Below are positions 41,304 to 50,470 of a DNA stretch of 64,000 nt, in pieces (the stretch's first letter is position 1; every line of letters begins with the position of its first letter). The stretch lies in NCBI RefSeq assembly GCF_034931025.1, contig NZ_JAYGIL010000015.1:1-64000 (forward strand), in the 5' to 3' direction. The notes under the pieces are model-generated. The model had not been told where the DNA came from. It ran no database searches and saw only the letters and a program-made list of their open reading frames with translations. The position numbers were made by a program, and so were the translations under genes. The stretch comes from Arcicella gelida (GTDB taxonomy: Bacteria > Bacteroidota > Bacteroidia > Cytophagales > Spirosomataceae).

Positions 41304-42782
41304 ATGAAAAAATATATTTTATCATTCTTAATTATCACACTCTTAGCGAGTTGTAGTGATTACCAATTGTTGGAGCAAAATCCCAACTTACCAACCTCTG
41401 TACCTTCTTCAATTATTCTTAGAAGTGTATTGAACGGAATGAACGAAGGTGCTTGGAACGGTACAATGCGTAACAACCAGTTTTACTGTTCAAATTATGC
41501 GTATTACGATACCAATGAATACAACTGGCAATACGCTTCTTTGCAATTTACTACTTTGAAAAACGTAGTGAAATTAGAAGAAGAAGCCCTTAAAAGTGGT
41601 GCAAAAGCATTGAATCCGTATTCAGCTTTGGGTAAATTTTTAAGAGCTTACTCTTACACCAACATGACTTTAAGAGTAGGTGATTTACCTGTAAAAGATG
41701 CCTTGAAGGGTATTGAAGTAGATAAACCAAAATATGATACGCAGAAAGAAGTATTCATTCAAGTGTTAAAATGGTTAGAAGAATCAAATAATGATTTAGC
41801 TACTTTAATTACTGCTGGTGATAAATCTTTAGACGGTGATATTTATTATGCTGGTGATTTAAGAAAATGGCAAAAAGCTGTTAATACTTTTAGATTAAGA
41901 GTATTGATTCATTTAAGTAAAAAAGCAGATGATGCAGATTTGAAAGTAAAACAAGATTTTGCGGCTATCATTGCTAACCCTACTAAATATCCATTGATGA
42001 CGGATGTATCAGAGTCTTTACAATATGTTTGGAGTGTAAACAACAAATATCCACGTAACCCTGATAACTTAGGAAATAATGCTACTCGTGAAAATATGTC
42101 GAAAACTTATATCGACTTATTGAAAAACAACAATGACCCACGTCTTTTTGTAGTATCAGAACCTGCTGAAGCACAAATTGCAAAAGGCTTAAAAGCTACT
42201 GATGTTGAAGCTTACGTGGGTGCAAGTTCTGGAGAAGATTTAGCGGATATGTCATCAAAAGCTGGTCGTGGAGAGTATTCTTTCCAAAGCCGTAAGCGTT
42301 ATTATAGTTCATACACTGGCGAAAATACTTTCTTGGTATCTTATCCAGAAATGTGTTTCAACATAGCTGAGGCCGTTAATCAAGGTTGGGTTACTGGTAA
42401 TGCACAAGATTGGTACGAACGTGGTATAAAAGCTTCGATGTCGTTCTATGGTATTTCAGATGCTACAGCTTACTTAGCACAAGCTTCTGTAAAATATGCA
42501 GGAAATAATGCAGCAGGTTTAACACAAATTTTGAGTCAAAAATATATCGCTTTCTTCCAAAATTCAGGTTATGAAGCTTATTATAACTGGCGTAGAACAG
42601 GTGTTCCAAGTTTCTTAATTGGTGCTGGAACAGGAAACGGAACAAAAATACCTTTACGTTTTAGATATCCACAATCTGAGCAATCGACTAATATTGATAA
42701 TTTAAAAGAAGCCTTGACTCGCCAGTTTGGAGTAGGAATTGAAGGTGAAAATATCAATGCAGCCATGTGGTTAATTAAATAA
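41304..42782 (+). CDS. SusD/RagB-family nutrient-binding outer-membrane lipoprotein
   Basis: 492 aa. Lipoprotein signal MKKYILSFLIITLLASC with Cys17 as acylation site, then the SusD-like_2 type N-terminus YQLLEQNPNLPT and TPR-like helices through the body. SusD binds the ligand outside the cell and closes over the SusC channel. The gene follows the unknown insert by 31 bp and precedes the HD-domain gene by 15 bp, giving a transcript susC, insert, susD, HD. The ligand is unknown; neighbours suggest a phosphonate. Confidence 0.93.
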   Translation: MKKYILSFLIITLLASCSDYQLLEQNPNLPTSVPSSIILRSVLNGMNEGAWNGTMRNNQFYCSNYAYYDTNEYNWQYASLQFTTLKNVVKLEEEALKSGAKALNPYSALGKFLRAYSYTNMTLRVGDLPVKDALKGIEVDKPKYDTQKEVFIQVLKWLEESNNDLATLITAGDKSLDGDIYYAGDLRKWQKAVNTFRLRVLIHLSKKADDADLKVKQDFAAIIANPTKYPLMTDVSESLQYVWSVNNKYPRNPDNLGNNATRENMSKTYIDLLKNNNDPRLFVVSEPAEAQIAKGLKATDVEAYVGASSGEDLADMSSKAGRGEYSFQSRKRYYSSYTGENTFLVSYPEMCFNIAEAVNQGWVTGNAQDWYERGIKASMSFYGISDATAYLAQASVKYAGNNAAGLTQILSQKYIAFFQNSGYEAYYNWRRTGVPSFLIGAGTGNGTKIPLRFRYPQSEQSTNIDNLKEALTRQFGVGIEGENINAAMWLIK

Positions 42783-42797
42783 AATACCTATCATTCA

Positions 42798-43373
42798 ATG
42801 ACAATCTCTGAATCTATCCTCCGTCAAAGACTTGATTCAATCTTTGGTCTTTATGAAATCAATGGCGCCGACGAATACGTCGGCGAACCATTAACTATCC
42901 TAGAACATAGTTTTCAAGCTGCCATGTTAGCAGAAGAAGAAGGCTATGATGAAGAAGTAATCTTAGCGGCTTTCTTTCATGATATTGGACATTTTTTGCC
43001 TAATCGTGATGAAATGAATGGTTTAGGAAACATCAGACATGAAATTGCAGGAGCTAATTTTCTGTACAAGAATGGTTTTTCAAATAGAATTGCCCTTTTA
43101 GTCAGAAATCATGTTGAAGCAAAAAGATACTTAACATTCAAGTATCCTGATTATTACCATAAACTTTCGGAAGCCAGTAAGAAAACATTGGAGTATCAAG
43201 GTGGAGTAATGACAGAAGAGGATGCAAAATCATTTGAAAGAATGCCTCTTTTCGATTTATACATTAGAATGAGAGATTGGGACGATAAAGCAAAAGAAGT
43301 AGAATTTGAAAAGCCATCTTTAGAAAAATACAAACAAATGGCTTGGAAACACATTGGTTATCGATTGAATTAA
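42798..43373 (+). CDS. PhnZ-like HD-domain oxygenase (TIGR03276 type, phosphonate-associated)
   Basis: 191 aa. It fits the mixed-valent diiron HD oxygenases related to PhnZ, which cleave the C-P bond of 1-hydroxyphosphonates with O2. In PhnZ register: Tyr27-x-x-Glu30 (YVGE), His37, His61-Asp62 (HDIGH), His81, His105 and Lys109 in VRNHVEAKRY, and Asp in MRDWDDKA. The lid Tyr/Glu pair and the substrate Lys are those that separate PhnZ from ordinary HD phosphohydrolases. No PhnY-type hydroxylase gene is present in the window. It ends the susC operon just before a 50-bp palindrome. Confidence 0.85.
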   Translation: MTISESILRQRLDSIFGLYEINGADEYVGEPLTILEHSFQAAMLAEEEGYDEEVILAAFFHDIGHFLPNRDEMNGLGNIRHEIAGANFLYKNGFSNRIALLVRNHVEAKRYLTFKYPDYYHKLSEASKKTLEYQGGVMTEEDAKSFERMPLFDLYIRMRDWDDKAKEVEFEKPSLEKYKQMAWKHIGYRLN

Positions 43374-43402
43374 GAAACTTTAGTATCCAATAAATTTACT
43401 GC

Positions 43403-43452
43403 TATAAAAACGGATAGGCTGTCAGAATTCTGACAGCCTATCCGTTTTTATA
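43403..43452. terminator. 50-bp perfect palindrome, bidirectional terminator
   Basis: Twenty-five consecutive positions mirror exactly around the centre CAGAATTCTG, with outer arms TATAAAAACGGATAGGCTG and complement. Each arm ends in a run of T (or A on the other strand), so it fits an intrinsic terminator for both the HD gene and the convergent secreted protein gene. Its length and perfection are unusual. Confidence 0.9.
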
Positions 43453-43467
43453 AAGTTATATATTAGC

Positions 43468-43866
43468 TTACTCCACTACGATTGTACGAGTAATCTCTTG
43501 TGGTTTAGCAGAATTGATATTGATTGTACGAGTAATCGTATCAGTACCATCTGTGATTTCAATGGTATAAGCACCATCGTTAAGTTCTTGTAAATCAAAT
43601 TTTCCATGATATGAGCGAGCATTTTTAGCAATTTTTTCAGTGTGGATAACTTGTCCAGTTTTGTCTTTGATTGAAACATTTACTGTTTTGCCAGCTACCT
43701 TATCTAAAGTAAGGTGCATGTCTAAAGTACCAACACTTTGGTACATTCCGATGGCGAAATTATTCGCTTTGTTAGCATTTGTACTTGTTTCTCCTGCGAT
43801 AGGATTTGCAAAAATTGAGCTAGTTGTTAAAGTAGCAATGGCGATGATTTGTGCTAAAGTTCTCAT
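43468..43866 (-). CDS. Small secreted beta-sandwich protein
   Basis: 132 aa with signal peptide (to about residue 22, SSIFANPIAG). The mature part is beta-rich: MHLTLDKVAGKTVNVSIKD, then a GAYTIEITDG segment like the core of T9SS sorting or DUF3244/Ig-like domains, ending in TIVVE. It could be a small extracytoplasmic Ig-like domain protein. No catalytic motif, partner or firm family was seen. It is convergent with the HD gene across the 50-bp palindrome, and its start faces a 606-bp gap. Confidence 0.65.
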   Translation of the reverse strand: MRTLAQIIAIATLTTSSIFANPIAGETSTNANKANNFAIGMYQSVGTLDMHLTLDKVAGKTVNVSIKDKTGQVIHTEKIAKNARSYHGKFDLQELNDGAYTIEITDGTDTITRTININSAKPQEITRTIVVE

Positions 43867-44149
43867 TTTATTATTTGTTTAGATACGGTTAAATTTTTAT
43901 TTTGAAATTAAAATTAAGAGGTTAAACAGTTGTTTATTAATTACTTACAAATGTTTTTTGCTTTATTGTTGAATCAAAATTAGCAGATGGCTTGATACTT
44001 TCAATTCAAAAACCAATGGTCGGTTTGCGTTATTGATAAACGGCAATTTTAGTAGGGGCGACCAAAAGTGACTTCTTCCGACTGGTCATTTTTAGGGATG
44101 AATGGCAAGTGCTTATTTAAGTGATTTTTGAGAAATGTTTCCATCATCA

Positions 44150-44350
44150 AAAAGAGAATTAAAACAATGAAAAAGAATGTCTGGAGATACTGAAAGTATG
44201 TCGAGAGATACATTTTTGCGGGAAATTGCGGTATTTAGTATCTCGTGATATTCTTTTAGTATCTCACGAGATACTTTTTTGCGGTATTTTGCGGTAATTA
44301 GTATGTCGAGAGATACTTCAAGTATATATGGATATACTTGAAGTATATAA
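44150..44350. repeat. Cluster of related palindromes in a 606-bp gene-free gap
   Basis: The gap 43867-44472 has no gene, but from about 44180 it holds repeated dyads: AGTATGTCGAGAGATAC twice (about 44195 and 44300), AGTATCTCGTGA at 44237-44248, and AGTATCTCACGAGATACT at 44258-44275. The second and third pair as a perfect 12-bp stem (44237-44248 with 44264-44275) followed by T5. A separate perfect 15-bp stem with a 4-nt loop lies at 44313-44346. TTGCGG occurs in each half, so a unit of roughly 100 bp looks duplicated. It lies about 120 bp ahead of the next gene. Confidence 0.75.
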
Positions 44351-44472
44351 AAACCGAAGAAAACCGCAAATTGTCTTGTGAGCTTAGATAGTGATTATAT
44401 TTGATAAATTATCTGACTCAGAATGAAAGAGTTAAGTAGTTTTTTCGTTTTTCAATAAAGCTAACAGCCATC

Positions 44473-46506
44473 ATGTATCATAGATTATCTCTAATCTTTA
44501 TTTTTCTGATATTGTCCAATCTTAATTTTGGACAAAGAATCATTAAAGGAAAAACACTTAACAGAAGTACCAAAGAGGCTGTGCCTTACGTAAATATTGG
44601 AATTAGAAACACTAACGTTGGGACTATTTCTAATTTAGATGGAAGTTTTTCAATCGTTATTCCTCAAAAGCTCAGTTCTGATACTTTAATTTTTTCTACC
44701 CTTGGTTTTGCGAAAAGGATGATTCCTCTCAAATTGCTTGAACAAGATAAAGACCTTATTATTTATTTGATTGAGAAAATTACTTTGCTCAATCAAATTA
44801 CAGTCACAGCATCTAAGCAAAAAAATAAAACTTTTGAATTGGGTAATAGGTCTTTCAATGGTGGAGTCTATGAACCAGACACCACTTATGCTGGTCGTTG
44901 TATTGCATTACTGATAGAAAACAAAGACTCTAACATCCAAAAGGGACTCGTTTTTCCTGCTTATTTGGGTAAAGTAAATCTTAGAATATTCAGAAACAAC
45001 CTGAAAACATTTAAGTTTAGAATTCGATTGAATGATGTCGATAGTTTGACAGGGCAACCGAACGAAGACCTTCTTCAACAAAGTATTATTGTTGAATCTT
45101 CTATGAAAAATGGGTGGCTGAATTTTGACCTTTCTCATTTGAATTATCAAATCACAAAACCCTTTTTTGTAACATTTGAACAAATCCTTGATATAAACGA
45201 TAGAACTATCATTGCAGATGGCTATAGAGATTTCATGAAAAAACATCCTGAAAGACTAAAAAATGATACTGTTGAGTTTGAAGGGAAAAAGGTAGTTCAC
45301 CAAAAAATCATGAGAGGAGGTATCGATTTACCCGGAACCTTTATTGGAATATCAAGTACAAAGACTAATCTTTTTTCTTGCTTTGAGAGAGAAAATAGCT
45401 GGGGGAATTGGAAAAAAGTACACGGTATAGTATGTGCTTATGTAATACTTAATACCCAGACTCAAGCAAATAATGATGTAACAACAAGCATAGAAATTCC
45501 ATATAAAGATGCTCTTGAATGTAAAATACAAAAGCTCTGTAAAGATTTTATGGACGAAAGTGCTATGAATGGAATGCAGCTCAATATTAGTAAAGGAAAT
45601 AAAACCAAGTACTCTTTTAGTTTAGGTTATGCCGATATAGAAAATAATATTCGAGTTACTGATTCTACCCGTTTCCGAATAAATAGCATATCTAAAGCTA
45701 TGACCTCGGTTGCATTAATCAAGCTTATGTCTGAGCGTAAACTTGATTTAGATGCACCTGTGCAAAGATACCTTCCTGATTTTCCTGAAAAAAAATATCC
45801 AATAACTACTCGACAATTGGCTGGTCATTTAGCGGGATTCCGTGACTACAAAGAGAATGATTTAAGCGATTATATTCGTACAGAACATTTTGATAATGCA
45901 ACACAAGCACTGAAAGTATTTAAAGATGACTCTTTACTTTTTGAACCGAATACACAATTTCATTATTCAAGTTTTGGCTGGAGTTTAATTGGAGCAATCA
46001 TTGAAGGGGCGAGTGGTGAAAGCTATTTAGCGTACATGAATAAGAATATTTGGCAACCCTTAAAATTATTCAATACTTGTGGAGATAACACAAAAAGTAC
46101 AATAAACAATAGAAGTAAGTTTTATGATGCTACTGGACTGGAAAACGATTTAGGAGATTTGAGTTACAAATATGCTGGTGGAGGACTTTTATCAACGACA
46201 GAAGACTTAGTAAAATTTGGTAATGAATTACTGCATGGAAATAATTTTGATCCGAACTTAAAAAAAATACTTTTTGAAAGCCAACATACAACTGATAAAA
46301 AAGCAACGGGCTACGGCATTGGTTGGTACACAGGTAAAGACAAAAATGGTCATCGTATTTGGTATCATGCGGGCGACTCATTTAGTGGTAGCTCGTATTT
46401 AATTATTTATCCAGACGATGATATTGTCATTGCCTTTCTTGGGAATTCGCAAGCGGGAGTTTTATTTGATATTCAGAAAATAGGAGAGCTGGTTTATGGA
46501 GAGTAA
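44473..46506 (+). CDS. Secreted serine hydrolase (beta-lactamase/class C PBP fold) with carboxypeptidase-regulatory-like domain
   Basis: 677 aa. A signal peptide (to about residue 20, LNFGQ) precedes a CarboxypepD_reg-like domain (IIKGKTLNRSTKEAVPYVNI, residues 22-105), then a middle beta-rich region, then a S12-type serine hydrolase domain (about 350-677). Catalytic motifs: SISK (SxxK), YSSFGW (YxN-like with Ser) and HAGDSFSG in place of KTG. Members are esterases, D-aminopeptidases or PBP-like; beta-lactamase activity is not implied. It was transcribed after a cluster of palindromes and is not linked to the flanking genes. Confidence 0.85.
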   Translation: MYHRLSLIFIFLILSNLNFGQRIIKGKTLNRSTKEAVPYVNIGIRNTNVGTISNLDGSFSIVIPQKLSSDTLIFSTLGFAKRMIPLKLLEQDKDLIIYLIEKITLLNQITVTASKQKNKTFELGNRSFNGGVYEPDTTYAGRCIALLIENKDSNIQKGLVFPAYLGKVNLRIFRNNLKTFKFRIRLNDVDSLTGQPNEDLLQQSIIVESSMKNGWLNFDLSHLNYQITKPFFVTFEQILDINDRTIIADGYRDFMKKHPERLKNDTVEFEGKKVVHQKIMRGGIDLPGTFIGISSTKTNLFSCFERENSWGNWKKVHGIVCAYVILNTQTQANNDVTTSIEIPYKDALECKIQKLCKDFMDESAMNGMQLNISKGNKTKYSFSLGYADIENNIRVTDSTRFRINSISKAMTSVALIKLMSERKLDLDAPVQRYLPDFPEKKYPITTRQLAGHLAGFRDYKENDLSDYIRTEHFDNATQALKVFKDDSLLFEPNTQFHYSSFGWSLIGAIIEGASGESYLAYMNKNIWQPLKLFNTCGDNTKSTINNRSKFYDATGLENDLGDLSYKYAGGGLLSTTEDLVKFGNELLHGNNFDPNLKKILFESQHTTDKKATGYGIGWYTGKDKNGHRIWYHAGDSFSGSSYLIIYPDDDIVIAFLGNSQAGVLFDIQKIGELVYGE

Positions 46507-46553
46507 CCTGTGTTTAGAAAGTATTTATAAATAATTAAATTGGTCAAAAAGCA

Positions 46554-46579
46554 AAAAGGGCAAGTAAACCCGCCCTTTT
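46554..46579. terminator. Bidirectional intrinsic terminator
   Basis: AAAAGGGC (46554-46561) pairs with GCCCTTTT (46572-46579) around a 10-nt loop, with T-rich ends on both strands, between the convergent serine hydrolase and thiolase genes. Confidence 0.75.
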
Positions 46580-46598
46580 CAACTCATACGTCTATAAA

Positions 46599-47774
46599 CT
46601 ATAACAATTCATAAATACCAGCTACGCCTTGGCCGCCACCAACGCAAGCCGATACCATGCCGTATTTTTGATTTCTACGACGCATTTCATTAAATAATTG
46701 TATCGAAAGTTTCGCTCCCGAACAGCCCAGCGGATGTCCTAAAGCAATAGCTCCACCATTTACATTTATCTTGGAGCGGTCTAAATCTAACTCTTTGATG
46801 ACCGCCAATGACTGTGCCGCAAAAGCTTCGTTCAGTTCTATTTGGTCGATGTCGTTGATACTTAATCCTGCTCTTTTCAAAGCTAATGGAATCGCTGCTA
46901 CAGGTCCAATGCCCATGATGCGTGGTTCAACGCCAGCCGTTGTATAAGTAACCATTCTGGCGATAGGTTCAAGATTTAATTTTTTTACCATCGCTTCTGA
47001 CATTACCATTACAAAAGCTGCACCGTCTGAAGTTTGAGAAGAATTACCCGCCGTTACTGTTCCGCCAGCGGCAAAAACAGGTTTTAAATTAGCTAAAGCC
47101 TCCATCGTTGTCCCAACTCTTGGTCCTTCGTCAGTATCCACTACGTACTCACGGTTTTTCTTTTTGCCAGTATTGGCATCAAAATAAGTTTCCTTTACCG
47201 TAATCGGTACGATTTCATCTTTGAATAAACCATTCGCTTGTGCGGCCAAAGCTTTGGTATGAGATGCTACCGAAAATTCATCTTGCTCTTCACGAGAAAT
47301 CTTGAATTGTTCACGTACTTGTTCGGCTGTTAAACCCATGCCGATATAATAATCTGGATGTTTCTGAGCAATTTCAAAATTCAATGCCATTTTGTAGCCC
47401 GTTGTAGGTACTAAAGACATAGATTCTGCTCCGCCAGCAATGATACAATCTGCTAAACCCGAATGAATTTTAGCAGAAGCCAAAGCGATGGCTTCTAAAC
47501 CTGAACCACAATAACGATTGATAGTAAAACCGGGTACATTTTGTGGCAAAGACAAAAGAGCAATATAGCGAGCAATTTGCATTCCTTGCTCTGCTTCTGG
47601 CACGGCATTTCCTACAATTAAATCATCTACACGAGTAGGGTCTAAAGCAGGTACTTGTGCCACCAAATGTTTGATAACTTCCGCTGCCAAATCATCGGGT
47701 CTTGTAAAACGGAAAACACCTCTTGGGGCTTTTCCAACAGCGGTACGATAGCCCGCTACGATATATGCGTTCAT
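46599..47774 (-). CDS. Acetyl-CoA C-acyltransferase (3-ketoacyl-CoA thiolase)
   Basis: 391 aa, normal length. The acyl-enzyme Cys is in NRYCGSGLEA (about residue 88), the His in GGAIALGHPLGCSGAK and the second Cys in SACVGGGQG. The enzyme cleaves 3-ketoacyl-CoA with CoA in the last step of fatty-acid beta-oxidation. The preceding gene on the same strand encodes the fused hydratase/dehydrogenase, so the two perform the last three steps together. The C-terminus FNEMRRRNQKYGM is typical of bacterial FadA-type thiolases. Confidence 0.94.
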   Translation of the reverse strand: MNAYIVAGYRTAVGKAPRGVFRFTRPDDLAAEVIKHLVAQVPALDPTRVDDLIVGNAVPEAEQGMQIARYIALLSLPQNVPGFTINRYCGSGLEAIALASAKIHSGLADCIIAGGAESMSLVPTTGYKMALNFEIAQKHPDYYIGMGLTAEQVREQFKISREEQDEFSVASHTKALAAQANGLFKDEIVPITVKETYFDANTGKKKNREYVVDTDEGPRVGTTMEALANLKPVFAAGGTVTAGNSSQTSDGAAFVMVMSEAMVKKLNLEPIARMVTYTTAGVEPRIMGIGPVAAIPLALKRAGLSINDIDQIELNEAFAAQSLAVIKELDLDRSKINVNGGAIALGHPLGCSGAKLSIQLFNEMRRRNQKYGMVSACVGGGQGVAGIYELL

Positions 47775-47779
47775 TTCTT

Positions 47780-47975
47780 TTTGCTTTAAGCCATAAGCTG
47801 TAAGCTTTAGGCAGGGACAATAACAAATACTTCGTTAGATAATTGAAATAAAACCAATTCGTAAAAGCAAAGACTATATAAGCTTATAGCCTATCGCTTG
47901 TATTCCATACCAAACTTTGGAATATTACCAGGGCAAAGACTAAATAAGCCTACAGCTTACAGCCTATCGCCTACT
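47780..47975. repeat. Short inverted repeats built from AAGCC.ACAGCTTACAGCC words
   Basis: Between the two beta-oxidation genes, CATAAGCTGTAAGCTTTAGGC (in shortened form AGCTGTAAGCTTTAGGC) near 47790 is matched by the near-complement GCCTACAGCTTACAGCC at about 47948-47965, with another related word at about 47882. It is one more interspersed repeat type. No gene fits in the 200 bp. Confidence 0.55.
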
Positions 47976-47976
47976 G

Positions 47977-50376
47977 CTAATTCCTTAACGGTTTTCCGCC
48001 ATTTAATAAACTTTGGATACGCTCTAAAGTCTTTTTCTCTGCCGAAAGCGAAAGGAAAGCTTCACGTTCTAAGTCTAATAAGTACTGTTCTGAAACCAAT
48101 TGTGGATAACTCAAATCTCCTCCAGAAATTACGTAGGCTAATTTCTCCGCAATTTTGGCATCATGTTCTGAAATGTATCTTCCCATTTTCATTCCTTGAA
48201 TACCTGCTTTGAAAAGAGCAATGCCTGCTTTGCCTTGTACTTTAATATCAGTACGTTTTTTAGGCTGAGTATAACCAGCTTCGGCTAATTCAATAGCGGC
48301 TTGTTTAGCATCGGCAATCAAGCGAGAGCGATTCAAAACAATTTCATCACCACGACGCAAGTAATTCATTTCAAAAGCTTCCTGTGCTGAAGTACTTACT
48401 TTTGCCATCGCAATATTCATAAAGGCATTTTGCAAAGTATTCAATTCTGGGTCGCCATTTTTGTATAAATCTGAGCAACGCAAAGCCATTTCTTTTGTTC
48501 CGCCTCCAGCAGGAATCAAACCTACGCCAACTTCTACCAAACCCATATAAGTTTCAGCACCAGCCACTACTCTGTCGGCATGAAGATTGATTTCGCAACC
48601 ACCACCCAAAGCCAGAGAATGCGGAGCAACCACCACAGGAATCGAAGAGTATCGTACTCGCATCATCGTTTGTTGGAATTGAGCAATCATCATATTGATT
48701 TCATCATACTCCTGCTCAATCGCAAACATGAATAACATCGCCAAATTTGCCCCAGCCGAAAATGCTTCTGTACTATCATTTCCAATAACCAAACCACGGA
48801 AGTCTTTTTCTGCCAAAGCAATGGATTTCTGAATACCTTCAATCACGCCAGCACCCATCGTATTCATTTTTGAACGGAATTCTAAACCTAAAATGCCATC
48901 GCCCAAATCATAGACATTGCTTTCTGCATTTTTCCAGACGATATTATTTGAAAGATTTTCTAAAATAATGAAGGATTCTGTACCTGGAATTACTTTATAC
49001 GATTTCGTCGGAATATCATAATACAAGCGTTTTCCACCTTCTCTTTTGTAGAAAGTTTTTGCTCCCGAAGCCAACATTTCATGCACCCAATCTGCCGATT
49101 TCATGCCTTCGTTTTGCATTAGTTCAAGCCCTTTTTCTACACCAATAGCATCCCAAGTTTCAAATAAGCCGATTTCCCAACCAAAACCTGCACAGATGGC
49201 GGCATCAATTCGGTATAATTCATCTGAAATTTCTGGGATACGTTTCGTTACATAACTAAATCCATCTAAAATAGTCTTTCTGTAAAATTCGCCTGCTTTA
49301 CCTTTGTCGGCCAATAAAACTGCAAAGCGGTCTTTCAAAGCCAAGGTTTTGGTTTGTTCAAAAACGGAGAATTTTACTTTTTGTGAAGGTTCGTACTCGA
49401 AAGTTTTAAGGTTCAATGCCAAAATTTCTGATTTGCCATTTGCTCCTTTGATTTTCTTATAAAAACCTTGACCAGTTTTATCGCCCAACCATTTATTTTC
49501 TTGGAGTTTCTTCACCATTGCTGGTAAAACAAAAGTGTCCTTAGCGTCGTCGTCGGTTAAACCAGCGAATAAATTATTAGAAACGTTGATGGTGGTATCT
49601 AAACCTACAACGTCAGACAAGCGGAAAGTACCAGATTTCGGGCGACCAACCACTACCGAAGTAAGTTTATCAACTTCTTCTACCGTCAGCCCCATTTCTT
49701 CTACTACTTGCATGGTTTTCATCATCGAGTACACACCCACACGGTTGGCAATGAAAGCAGGAGTATCTTTACACAAAACGGTAGTTTTACCCAGAAAACG
49801 GTCGCCGTAGTGCATCAAGAAATCAATCACCGAAGCATCAGTAGCAGGCGTTGGAATGATTTCCAACAATTTCAGGTAACGAGGAGGATTGAAAAAGTGT
49901 GTTCCGCAGAAATGTTTTTGAAAATCTTCCGAACGTCCTTCTGCCATTAAATGAATCGGAATCCCCGAAGTATTAGAAGTAATCAAAGTACCTGCTTTAC
50001 GAAAAGCATCTACTTTTTCATATAAAGATTTTTTTATCGCTAAATTTTCAACCACAACTTCAATTACCCAATCGTATTGATTGATTTCCGAAAGGTTATC
50101 ATCAAAGTTTCCTAATTTAATTCTGTTGGCAAAAGAGGCAGAATATAATGCTGCCGGATTAGCCTTTAAAGTTTGTTGAAAGGCTGTGTTCACGATGCGA
50201 TTTCGTACCGCAGGATGTTGAATACTCAGCCCTTTAGCTTTTTCTGCATCGTTGGGTTCTTTCGGAACAATATCCAAAAGCATGACCTCAACGCCAATAT
50301 TAGCAAAATGGCAAGCAATACGACTTCCCATAATCCCAGAGCCAAGTACGGCTACTTTTCTAATTGAACGGTTCAT
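47977..50376 (-). CDS. Fused 3-hydroxyacyl-CoA dehydrogenase / enoyl-CoA hydratase
   Basis: 799 aa. The dehydrogenase comes first: NAD-binding VLGSGIMGSRIACHFAN, catalytic His/Glu region CGTHFFNPPRYLKLLE, and a C-terminal helical domain. The crotonase-fold hydratase lies at about residues 470-700 (FSAGANLAML, ALGGGCEINLHAD, GLVEVGVGLIPAGGG). This order is that of Bacillus FadN and not of E. coli FadB. It catalyses hydration and oxidation of 2-enoyl-CoA. The thiolase gene follows. No acyl-CoA dehydrogenase gene is seen in the window. Confidence 0.93.
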   Translation of the reverse strand: MNRSIRKVAVLGSGIMGSRIACHFANIGVEVMLLDIVPKEPNDAEKAKGLSIQHPAVRNRIVNTAFQQTLKANPAALYSASFANRIKLGNFDDNLSEINQYDWVIEVVVENLAIKKSLYEKVDAFRKAGTLITSNTSGIPIHLMAEGRSEDFQKHFCGTHFFNPPRYLKLLEIIPTPATDASVIDFLMHYGDRFLGKTTVLCKDTPAFIANRVGVYSMMKTMQVVEEMGLTVEEVDKLTSVVVGRPKSGTFRLSDVVGLDTTINVSNNLFAGLTDDDAKDTFVLPAMVKKLQENKWLGDKTGQGFYKKIKGANGKSEILALNLKTFEYEPSQKVKFSVFEQTKTLALKDRFAVLLADKGKAGEFYRKTILDGFSYVTKRIPEISDELYRIDAAICAGFGWEIGLFETWDAIGVEKGLELMQNEGMKSADWVHEMLASGAKTFYKREGGKRLYYDIPTKSYKVIPGTESFIILENLSNNIVWKNAESNVYDLGDGILGLEFRSKMNTMGAGVIEGIQKSIALAEKDFRGLVIGNDSTEAFSAGANLAMLFMFAIEQEYDEINMMIAQFQQTMMRVRYSSIPVVVAPHSLALGGGCEINLHADRVVAGAETYMGLVEVGVGLIPAGGGTKEMALRCSDLYKNGDPELNTLQNAFMNIAMAKVSTSAQEAFEMNYLRRGDEIVLNRSRLIADAKQAAIELAEAGYTQPKKRTDIKVQGKAGIALFKAGIQGMKMGRYISEHDAKIAEKLAYVISGGDLSYPQLVSEQYLLDLEREAFLSLSAEKKTLERIQSLLNGGKPLRN

Positions 50377-50470
50377 GTTGTTTGTTTTATAAAAAATATA
50401 GGTAAAGTTAAATAAAAATAAATTTGTTATGCAAGCATACTATTTATTTATTTCAATATTTTCTAAAACA

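Noticed and set aside
44473..46506. Antibiotic-resistance beta-lactamase
   Set aside because: The domain has SxxK but HxG in place of KTG and a fused beta-sandwich; this fits PBP-like esterases or peptidases, not a resistance enzyme.
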